Part shown: piece by piece, positions 10,612-20,900 of the stretch
Layout of the letters: every line of letters begins with the position of its first letter
How positions within the stretch are numbered: the stretch's first letter is position 1
Source of the DNA: Paraphysomonas bandaiensis
Taxonomy: Eukaryota > Chrysophyceae
DNA: 64,000 nt
Assembly: GCA_965644295.1 (NCBI GenBank)
Contig: CBFFRP010000394.1
Location: forward strand, 62,001 to 126,000
Direction of reading: 5' to 3'
Made by a program: the position numbers and the translations under genes
Notes under the pieces: generated by a model
Told to the model about the DNA's origin: nothing
Seen by the model: the letters and a program-made list of their open reading frames with translations, nothing else
Database searches by the model: none

Positions 10612-13600
10612 ATGTGGAAATGCAATGTGTGTAAACAAGTTTTTGATTCAGGTCAGAGTTTGTCACGTCATGAAGATATTGCTTGCTATCGGAGAATTTT
10701 TTACCGAATAGAAAGCGAAAGACTCCAGCAGATAGTGGTCCTCAGAGCTACATCATTCGTGATGACGACAATAGTGATGATGAGTACAGTGACCATGATG
10801 AGGAGGACTCATATATTCCTACGTACTTATGGCAATATCAAAGAATGGAAGAAGCTTCTCCGACCGGTAATACCGAGTTCCCTATCTTTCATCCTGATTA
10901 TGATCAACAAGATAAACCGATTTCTACGTATAAGAAGCTTCAGGAAACATTTTACGACAAATCTTACAGCAGGGATGCATTGAGAGCTTCTAATTTGGAG
11001 AATTTTATTGAATCTGTCAGTAATTCGAGCAATCACAGCGAGTCGGATGTTTTGCTGCTGAAGTTGTATGCATTTGGAAGAATGTGCAAGCTAAGTCGCT
11101 CCACAGGAGATGCTCTTCTCGAATTAATTCGCTCATTTAAACCTCGTAAAGCGCTTCCGAAATCGTGGAAATCGGTTGTGTCGCATTTCAAAAGAGAAAC
11201 ATCACATTACAGATATGCAGAGAAGTCTGTACCCTGGCCGTCGTCGTGGAAAATGGAGTCTTGGAGTACTTCCGGGCAGAGACCAAAAGAAATCATTGTG
11301 CGTGCTAGGGATGCATTGGAAATGCTTAGTTATCAAGCCGCGAATCCCATAATTCAGTTCTGTTGGAATAAACACATCCATTATGATACATTTTCTATGA
11401 AAGATAGGGAAACTGGTGAGAATTACGTTGGTGATCTCATGTCTTCATCGTGGGCGAAAAATACTGAGCAACTTATATACCAGAATTTCTGTTCTGAGAG
11501 AAAGTTAATGCCATGTTTATTGTATCATGACGGTGTTGCGATGGGGCATTGTGCTAGTGTAAAAAGTATTCCAGTTTTAGGAACATGTGGAAATTTCAGT
11601 GATGAATTGATGCGAAAGAATTTAGCAAAGTTTTGTTTAGGCTTTATTCCAGATATTTCAAGCTCAACAAGTACCGAAGTTTTAATTACTCATTTAATGA
11701 CGTGTGGAATGAGCCGTACAAAAGCAGAGAGGGAAGTCAGACTATTTAATTTGCAGTTAGAAAGGCAGTTCTGGAACTTGGTAACAACCCCACTCAAAAC
11801 TGTTTCGGAACGAGGTGCAGAAATGTATGTACTTGGAAAGGGTTTAATTATTGTTCATACCTTTTGCCCGTTCAGTATTGGAGATGACCCTGCAATTCAT
11901 CGGCAGATTGGCTTGTACGAAGGAAATTCCCGCTTTGCATGTGTTAATTGTGAGTATCCGCTGAGGGGTGGTGTTTTTTATAACCCACAGATTCATCTCA
12001 AGAGAGATGGACATACAATTGCTGAACGCTGTCGACGTCTAAATAGTGGTCGGCTATCAGACAAGGAAGAGAAGGCTACTCGAAAGTCACTCGATGATAA
12101 ATGCATCATGCCCTTCGTGAACGCCTTTCATCATTCGTTTATGGGCTGCAACAACCATTGTTTTAATAATCCTCAGGACTTGTTTCACCTATTTTGTGCT
12201 GGCATTGCAAAAAGTCTTGTTCTTTGGATTCTTACCATTGTTGATAGCACAAGCAAAACTATGGACCCGACTTTCCACAACAGTAAGGGTGTGCTGGATG
12301 GTAGACTGATAATGATACCTCAAGTTCCGAATATGCCACATGTAAATTGGACAGTCTTCAAGAAAGGGCTAATGCACATTATCTCTACTAAAAGCAAGAA
12401 AGATAAAGGCCATTCCACTGGTTCTGTAGGCGGATATCGATCAAGCGAATTCATTACGGCACTTATACAGCTTTTTTTTGCGGTAGGTTTTTAAAAATTC
12501 CACGGTTCGTATCACTTTCCATGAGTTAGATAGGCACAGATGGCCAAGTTTTACCAACAGCTACGAACTACGTATTTTGTTGCAAGAATACGCGGCCCCG
12601 ACGCGTTGGTAATTTGACAATGAAAGTTCTACAAGCAATTAAGGCGGTACTGAACGTCTATTTTGAGTGTAAAAGATGCTGTTTCACGAACCCTGATATT
12701 CTACATGTGGAGCTTATATGCACTGATATGGTTGCAAAGGTTTTGCTAGTGTGGGACTTGAAGCAAACACTTCTTAACAACCAGCCATCATTTCCATTGA
12801 TGCGAAAGCTTCATTCTGTTATGCATCTTTCATTTAACATTGCCATGTTTGGAGCCTTATCAAAGGCAGATGCTGGCTCTTGGGAGTCGAGCAATCGCTA
12901 TTTTACAACCGATAACTGGCGACGCACAAGTAGGAGATATGCTTCCTCAAATGAGGAGATGCTAAAATTATCTATCTGTCAAGATCATTCTCGAGTACTG
13001 GAGTTTATTGCTGCATGCCACACTCATGACAATGCGTATATAAATTCACTAAAGCCAGAAGTTCCACCTGAAGTTGTTTTAGTATATCCAATGTGTAATG
13101 TAAAGCATGCAACTCTATGCGTTGGTGCAAATGGCTACTTATTCGCATGTGAAGAAGAGATAGAGTTGAATGATTTCATCGGGCACAAGGAATTAACAGT
13201 TTTTTCTCTAACAGATTTCTGTAGACGAGCTCTGGGTGAACAGAACTGGAACAGCCTATGTCGTGGTGATATATCTCTTAAGCTTATACAAGCTCTCACA
13301 TACCACGCAAACGAAGAGAGTGGTATCGGCAAAGGTAGTCATCATGCAATGAAGAAGACGAGGCGGCGAAAACAACGATTTGATTTTATATTCATTCAAC
13401 TGGAAAATGGAGACAATCAACTGGCCCAAATAGTATCAATGTTACAACTGACATTTGAAAACGACATCAAGTATTTCTATATTGTTCAGTATATGGAACC
13501 GTGTGAAGTGAGTAGCCTTGCTTTTTTCCCCAAATACAGATGGGAAGTGCGTTACAATCGCCGACGCCAGCAGATATTTTGCCACGATATTATTGATTTT

Positions 13601-13957
13601 GAAAATATTCTTGACACAGCATTTATTATTCCAGATTTTGCTCATGATGTAATTGCTGGAGAGCCGAATACAATAGATAGATTCTGGTATATTCCGAGGA
13701 AATTCTTTGACCGTTGTGGGTGGAATGATTTGGAAAATGCTGACTATAATCAGACCGAAGATATGGAGGTATATATGAACAGGAATGGCTCTGGTGCAAT
13801 AGAAATGCAGCGCAATATTATCCAAGAAAATAACCATGCTGCAAATAACATGATCGATTCTGACACTGATGACTCCTTACTTTCAGAAAACGAAAGTACA
13901 AGGAGTAGTAGTATATCTAGTGCCAGTGGCTCTGATAGTGAAGGTGACGGTATGTAA
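10612..13957 (+). CDS. KDZ/Plavaka-like transposase with N-terminal zinc finger
   Basis: The main frame runs 10683-12482 and 12530-13957, joined in phase across a 47-bp intron, about 1075 aa with no internal stop. The upstream frame from ATG 10612 encodes a zinc finger (C-x2-C-x12-H-x4-C, around CNVCKQVF) but lies in another frame. A single -1 shift near the T6 run at 10698-10703, or an unseen intron, is needed to join them. The downstream protein has an acidic segment, a conserved-looking block YHDGVAMGHCASVKSIPV, and a Cys pair RFACVNCEYPL. These resemble, from memory of fold-level patterns, Plavaka/KDZ (CMC superfamily) transposases with a C2H2-type finger and RNase H-like core. Catalytic residues were not assigned. 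A donor-like GTATGT at 13951 leaves a further 3' exon possible. Confidence 0.65.
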
Positions 13958-14802
13958 TTCTATAATTTATATTCCCCTGCTTATTTAAGTGACGTGAATA
14001 GTCATTATTCACAACTATAGTACAACTTACTGGTAATGGAATTGATTGCTAGCCATATAGGCACAATGCTTTATCCGTCCTAGGTAGATTCTTATAGGTA
14101 ATGTGGGCTAGCACCTATAGGTAGATGACAACTAAGCTATAGGTATTACCTACGGCTGAGGTACCTATACGTATGATGTTATGGTTCCTATAGGGAATGT
14201 GCGCTAGCACCTATAGGTAGATGACAATTAACCTATAGGTAATGCCTGCGACAGAGGTACCTATAGGTATGATGTTATGGTACCTATAGGTAATACCTAC
14301 GGCTGAGGTACCTATACGTATGATGTTATGGTTCCTATAGGGAATGTGCGCTAGCACCTATAGGGAGATGACAATTAACCTATAGGTAATGCCTAGGGCC
14401 GAGATACCTATAGGTAGATGACAACTAACCTATAGGTAATACCTAGGGCTGAGACACCTATAGGTAATGTGGGCTAGCACCTATAGGTAGATGACAATTA
14501 ACCTATAGGTATTACCTACGTCTGAGGTACCTATAGGTATGGTGTTATGGTCCCTATAGGGAATGTGGGCTAGCACCTATAGGTAGATGACAATTAACCT
14601 ATAGGTATTACCTACGGTCGAGGTACCTATAGGTATGATTTTATGGTACCTATAGGTGGTGAGACATAGGCACCTACCTATAGGTAGGGTCGCTAGGAAT
14701 ACCTACAGGTAGGTACCTAATAGGTATGTACCTAATAGGTATGCATGAACTACCTATAGGAAGTTCGAAGTACCTATAGGTACCTAATATAGCCCACCGA
14801 TG
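13958..14802. repeat. Right ACCTATAGGT palindrome array
   Basis: From about 14053 to 14790 the palindrome ACCTATAGGT recurs in a partly tandem higher-order pattern: units around 'gctagcacctataggtagatgacaattaacctataggtaat' repeat several times with small changes. The array stops about 15 bp before the inverted end CCACCGATG. Confidence 0.9.
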
Positions 14803-16005
14803 TTGTTATCTAACTACTGAATGCGTCGTCGTAACTGTTAGTGGTTTATACATCGCTACGTTGAAGCACAACCGTACAGAATAATGCAATATGCACTTAG
14901 TCAGAGTATTCCTTCTAAAAATACTTTACAGAGCTAGAGAAGCACAACGGTTCCGGGTTGTCGGTATGCGTGAAAAGATCTGATGAAGATGTGGTGATTG
15001 TTTGATTTATTCTTAGGGTGCACTGTTGCAACTGATGCAAATGGACGAATCTTTCGTCATATGTGGGTTCAGATTCTGGAGATGTGTCGTGACATCTATG
15101 ATGTCGTAAGGATTACTATTTTACGGGTAGAGTGTGCGACAGTCAGTGTGTGAAGGATATGTGTGGAATCAGCGGTTTGGTGCCATTTGCAGAACGTATG
15201 CAGTACGTTATCAAGCTCAATTCGAACTCCGCATGCCAATTACAGTCAAGAACACCATGATGCATCCTGAATCACATAGAGTCATTTCACACACTCTGCT
15301 CTTGATATCTTAAAGGCAAGTATGGAGATATTTTCCATCCAAAGAAGATATCAACATGTTCCATTCGTAGAAATCTATCTGTTTCTGAGGATTCTTAAAG
15401 GAAAGAGTTGCCGCCGGTTCAATAATTGATGTTTGACATGAAATTTCTGTTAAAAGATCTCACGGAGTCTAAACGAAATGGATTCCATTGCCATTGGATT
15501 GACTTAGTTGGCTCGTAGCTCTCATCTGCTGTGCACACGACACCGACACCACTCTAAGTACACTATAGCCAATCAAAAACCTGCCTGCTGTATACACCCG
15601 TATATCTGATATACTTCTGTATAAATGTAGATGAAGGTACGTACGTACGCACAGTGTATTGGAAGGGAAGATCTACGTATCGTATGTATGTCGTATGTAT
15701 ATGCGAAGGGGACATCCATATACATAACCTCCACTGTGTGTAGATACTTGATACACACATACACATACATATACATAAAGCGTCAGTGAGTGAGTCAGTG
15801 TAGTCATGACACTGACCACATCTAGACATTAGTGTTAATTAAAACACACAACATAACAGCAACAATGACAACTTCCCCTTCCACTCCTCATTGATTCTCG
15901 TTAATCTCTCATCATCCATTCATTCCGTACATATCAAACTAGTGAGATCTATATATACATATATCTACAAACTAAGACACTCATACATCCCATTATCTCA
16001 TCGAT
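14803..16005. other. Flank of transposon; possible degenerate coding fragment
   Basis: Mostly featureless. An open stretch at 15016-15110 follows a TTCTTAG acceptor-like site. A second open stretch at 15136-15313 encodes protein-like sequence (for example VWNQRFGAICRTYAV) but is separated by only 25 bp and a frame change. Neither matches a family I know. They could be a broken gene flanking the transposon. From 15560 to 16005 the sequence is AT-rich with short tandem TATG/TACA tracts and should contain the EF-hand gene promoter. Confidence 0.3.
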
Positions 16006-17667
16006 ATGGGTACAACATTAGGTCGTTCAATAGATATTGATCCTGTAGATAAACAAATTTTAAATGAATTACGATTAAATCAAAGTGATATCAAGAAATT
16101 ATTAAAAACTTTTCATTATATTGATCTTGATTGTACTAATCGAGTTAGACGTGAAGAATTCTTTGCTTATTGTCGTATTGAACCAACACCAACTAATATT
16201 GAGATTTTCAGTTTATGTGATACTGATAATTCGGGAAGTTTAATATTCTCTGAGTTCGGTGAGGAGTGTTTCTGTTTATTTCAGTGTATATGCTGATGTG
16301 TGTTATGTCTGACGAGTGTTATTTCAGTATACATATTACTTGTGTTTCGTGTTTTATACTATTATATCGTATCGTATTCATACTAGTTTTGATCTTTATT
16401 ATGTGTAGTATGTACGTTATGGAACCTTTTGAGTTACAGAAGAGAAGATCTCGGTGGATTTGTTTTCGATTTGGCAGATAAGCGTAAAACAGGAAAGATT
16501 GCTGAGTCAGATATCCCACAGCTACTGATATCTATCCATCATAAAAACTACGCGAACAACAAATCGGTTCAAAAACTAGTACAAGAATTGCAAGTGTCCA
16601 GGAAGGGGTGTACTCGTGAAGCATTTGTTCAATGGACGAATGAGAACCCATCGGCACTGGCCCCTATTTCTGGTCTACACCATCATTTGCGGTCTAAAAT
16701 TGTGGGCCAGAGTTTATGGAGACGGTGCGAAGAGGCGCGGTATAGCATACCGCGTTTACAGCAACCCAACTTAATGAAAGACATCAGAAAAATGCTGAAA
16801 GGTCGAAAACTTCATTTAAATGTGGTGCACCAATTGTCAACTGTGGTAGAAGTTAGAAATGAAGACACCCTTCATATGCCAAACCATCAAACAGCTATGA
16901 GCGCTCAGGTAGCCACCACTCAAAATACAAAAAAAACACGCACACGTGTGAGATCATTCAACAGTGACGATGGAGATAATCCTCAGTCCTCAAATCAAAT
17001 GCTGAATAAACCGTCGAGCAAGCCAAACAGTCGCTCCGGTAGCAAACCTCCAAGTCGACATATTAGTCGTGGTAACAGTGTAGCCCCCAGTAGAGATGGA
17101 AGTCGTGCCAACAGTACTAATCCCAGTAGAGACGGCAGTCGTGCCAATTCGGCATGTAGTGATAGCGGAGATGGTGTCACTCGGAAATCTGGTGGCAGTG
17201 ACATGAGGTCGTCGATTAGTAGTACACAAGACAGTTTCGCTGACGTTTTGCGTGCAAACACTGCTAGTTTGAGTCACTCCGTTAGCGACACAAGAGCTTC
17301 TGGAGATAATACTATGGATCATGTGAGAGGGCGTTCTCGTTTGACTCCCGAAGAGGAAGCTGAATTGAAGAGAAGTCTCAAAGCCCATATTCAGGCTCCA
17401 GCTAGTTTAATGAAGCACAGCAAGTTGAAAAAATCCTCAGATAATCCCTCTGAGACCATCGAACTACTTGATATGGAGCATGGTGATGATAGTGACGAAG
17501 AGGAAAAGGAAATCGATGACGATATGTTGCGCAGAAAGCAAAAGAGGGAGAGTAATGCGAAAAAGAGGAACAAGAGGCTAGAGCATCAACATAGAACAGA
17601 CCCTTATTTTCGAGAGGGTAGAACACATTTGAGATATAGGAAAGACAAAATTGCCGACACGGATTGA
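16006..17667 (+). CDS. EF-hand calcium-binding protein with Ser/Arg-rich linker
   Basis: Two exons, 16006-16258 and 16409-17667, joined in phase 1 across a 150-bp intron; 503 aa. Residues about 48-59 form a weak EF loop (DLDCTNRVRREE). Residues about 72-83 form a canonical EF loop (DTDNSGSLIFSE). A degenerate third one (DKRKTGKIAESD) follows. The middle is basic (MLKGRKLHLNVV). Residues about 230-290 are Ser/Arg-rich with tandem SRDGSRANS repeats, and the C terminus is highly charged and Lys/Arg-rich. The fold and role (calcium sensing) are inferred from the EF hands; the tail has no known domain. The 3' part from 16759, including the 3' UTR to 17946, is duplicated beyond the adjacent LINE, but this copy remains complete. 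Confidence 0.85.
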
Positions 17668-17946
17668 TCGGTGAATCGTACGCAGTACAATACATGGGAC
17701 CAGTTTTGTTTCTCTAGTCTTTTTGGTATAAATATTTTCTTGACTTCAGTTGTAGCGTAGCCAATGTGACGTAGCCCTAACGGTCCGCTTCAGTGTGTTG
17801 TCGATTCTTGTACCATACTACTCATCTTATAGCGTAACACGCCCAGTATTCGTTGTGTGTCTCTAGGAAGTGGTATAAGCTATTGATACCTATTTATACC
17901 TGTTGTGATAGTAAATAATTGTTGTACAAAAATAATTTATGAATAT
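16759..17946 (+). repeat. Direct duplication flanking LINE, copy 1
   Basis: These 1188 bp recur at 23506-24693 in the same orientation with exactly 6747-bp offset. I found two differences in the coding part: 17193 C to T (silent) and 17461 G to A (Glu to Lys in copy 2). The LINE fills exactly the space between the copies. Confidence 0.93.
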
Positions 17947-20900
17947 ATATATTGAATGTCTTTTTATTTAGCAATAGGCGTTAAAAACCCGTTCCGATAT
18001 AGCGGCTAGTTGAATACTAGTCTACTAGTTAGACCTCTACCCATAACTAATCAGCGCAAATTCTATTATCCTACTATTTAACGCTACAGAAGCTGCTTGT
18101 GCGTCGCCGCAAGCACCAAGGTGCAACCACTTCCGTTCTTGATGTTGTGTGTGAATTCGCCCTGCTCGTGTGTCTGAGGACTCACTGGCGCGTGTTGTCC
18201 GGGGGTCTCCCCTTGGGATACGGTTCCGCCTGACTCTGAGGTACCGGGTTCTGTATTAAGGTCCTGAGTGTACCGAGCACTAGATGTGTGGACTGAGAGG
18301 TTGATGGTGTGGTGGAATGTGGCGGTGTCGCCATGCACCGTTTGGGCGTTGGGCATAGGTGGAGTTGCCGGAGATGTCGTCGCCTTTGTCTAGGGCCTGT
18401 TGGTTTCATACGGTCCGTTGCTATGGTCCTCTGTGTATGGTTGGTAGGGTTCAGAGGTACGGTGGGCGGTGTTCCAGTCTCGGTTCGTCTGTGGATTCCT
18501 AGTAATCTTAGCACCCTTGGGCGTTTCCGTTTCTGTCTGTGGTTTGGACTCGGCCGCGGTAGTAGCCTTGGGGGGCCTTTCCGTAGGGTCACGTATCTTC
18601 TTCCGCGATCTTGGATCATGAGCTTTGCTGCAGCGAACAGCGGTAGCAGTAATTTGATGATCGCTGATTCGATGCTGCGCAGTCCTTGGGATGTCAGTGA
18701 TTCATGGATGTGATCTCCAAAAACCATTTCAAGCTGTGTCATTGTGATGGTACCCGTCCAGAATCTCTCCACCTGTGGCACGGAAGGGTTCCAGGCCCTG
18801 CTGGAGATTCGCTGGAGTACAGTGGTGGTCCATTGGGGTAATTCCGGATTCCTCATTTCTTCTAGGAGCGCGTTTTTGTGGCTGTGAAATGCAGACTCCC
18901 TTATCTGCGTTATGGTGTCGTTTGTGCAGTCTAGACACATATGCTTGAGTGAGTCTAGTCTAAATCCGCAGTCAGAGCATACGGCTTTAGCCATGTCGAG
19001 TCCGTGTTTGGTTTTCGCCCGGTTTCTTCCTATGCTGAATGATTTGTCCCATGTCAGTGCTGCATTTAGTACTCTTTGGCGCAGGTGGGAGCTCACTTTG
19101 TCCTTTGATGGTCCACCATCTGCTTGCGCCAGTTTGCGCGGAAGTAGTGCTCCGCTGTCTTTCCAGTATCCAGGAGCCCGGTCGGGATTGTGACCGTAGC
19201 GTTGGTCTCGGAGAGCTGTATATGCCTCCAGCGTCCGTTGATTACGGAGGGATTGGAAATCCGTGAGCAGGGGGCTAGTGCGATACGGCCGTCGTTCCCC
19301 AGTTAGGCGCCAGTGCCATAAACCCTCGGTGAGTATTCTCTCGATGGCTTGGTCCACTTCCATGTTACAGACAGTGTAATTTTGTCGTCCGAGTAGTCGA
19401 TCTACCTCAAGCAAGTCCCCTCCTGCTACTGCGTCGGCAATGTAAATTCCTTTGTCTTCATATGTCCATTCAGACTCATCAGAGGTGCGTCGTTCGGGGT
19501 GTGATCGGACCCAGGCTACTGTCCTTGTGCAATCGTTATTTGCTGCAATGCTTTCGAGCAGTACACCTTTGGCACGATGCCCCAGTGCCCGACGTCTGGC
19601 GGAGAGTGCTTCGTGTGTGCGTATGCAGACGGCCTTACAGTCCGTATTTATCGGTATGTGTGATGGGAGTCGCGCAGACAGTATAAGCGCCATTGCTGCT
19701 CCCATGAGCTCGTATGCATACGGGCCAAGTCCAGGCACGTCGCTGAAGGGTGTCTCTAATCGCAGTATTTTTGTTGTACCGTTCTTCCATTCATCCTCCG
19801 GGGGGAGCCAGACTGCCGCCGCTCCTCCATAATGTGCCCATCTTGTACGTGGGTTTACATGCGTAATGCGGCGCGGGGATAGGGCTGTAGGCGTGTATGA
19901 GCCGTCGGTGAAGATTGCCTGATATGTATCCGCGGTTACATCATCCAGTTCTAATGTGCGGATAATGTTGGTCAGGGTGTTGGTATCTTGAGGTTCCGGA
20001 CTGTCGGGTTGTTGGAGAGTAAGGCCAACCTCCGTACCCCATTCCCGCAGACTTAAGGCAAAGTGGTGGTAGTTTGGGTACGGCGCGATAGTCTGTGTTA
20101 GGAGAAAGTGCGCTGCGTCACCGGCATCACCGCCTAGGATTATGGCGCGCTGTAGGGAGCCCCATTTTTGTTCTTGAGCGGAGTCTGAGAAGCGTTTCAT
20201 TCCAAGTCCATTATGCCTGAGAGAGAGGTAGATCAGTTCCGTGGGGTAACCAGGACTCAGGCTTAGTGCTTTCCTATAAAGGTTTGCGCAAGTTGAATCG
20301 ATGTTCTTGTAATATTGCAGGGGCCAAGAAGCCTTGGTGGCCTTGTAAAGTAGAGTGGGTATGATTTGGGTCTCTATAACCATGACTTTGCAACCCGCTG
20401 AGGCGTGCCTGATCCCAAGGTGTGTGCCCGCTGCCTTTAGGTAGTTTGTACACCAATTGTATGAGTCCGTGTCTGTAGGTGTTAGTGGTAGATCAGCCCC
20501 CAAATAGTGTATCGATTCATGAGTCGTTTGTATTGGTACAGGTTGGGGTCTCCAATACCAGTCATATAAGGTAATGTGTCCGGTTTGTTTGACCTGGGCT
20601 AGATTTTCCCGTAGGTGAGGGAAAAAAGTGCAGATAACCTTAGGTACCGAGAGTTCCATTCCCGAGAAGCTGCAGAACGCCGACGTTCGTATCGCCGTTT
20701 CCTGGGCTTGAGTGATAGACACATCTATGGTGGTGATGTCATCCGCGAAGGAGACTTTTTTCTTTGAGTTCGGGGTCAGTAGGAGTGGTGATGGTGTAAG
20801 ACAGATTGCTCTAAGATCTAGGTCTAACCATGTAAGAAGGATATCGTGTAGCGCCACCCAGGCACAAGTGGATTCGGTTCCCCCCTGTGTGATTCCTCTC

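Larger units (their letters stand above)
8115..14802. mobile_element. Two-gene DNA transposon with subterminal palindrome arrays
   Basis: Inferred 6688-bp element. Both ends carry the inverted 9-mer CATCGGTGG (8115-8123) and CCACCGATG (14794-14802). Immediately inside each end lies a 0.7-kb array of the palindrome ACCTATAGGT and variants. Between the arrays are a minus-strand gene (9070-10293) and a plus-strand transposase-like gene (10612-13957), divergent over about 320 bp. Clustered short motifs inside the termini are typical of CACTA/CMC-type elements, where they bind transposase or accessory protein. The target duplication is unclear (perhaps TT), so the exact ends are provisional. Confidence 0.6.

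Noticed and set aside
10690-10710. Programmed ribosomal frameshift in the transposase
   Set aside because: A slippery-looking T6A run exists, but the zinc-finger frame is not in register for simultaneous two-tRNA slippage and no downstream structure is evident; an indel or intron is simpler.
16990-17388. Minus-strand ORFs opposite the EF-hand gene, repeated at 23737-24135
   Set aside because: Antisense shadows of a Ser/Arg-rich coding exon; repeated only because the exon is duplicated.
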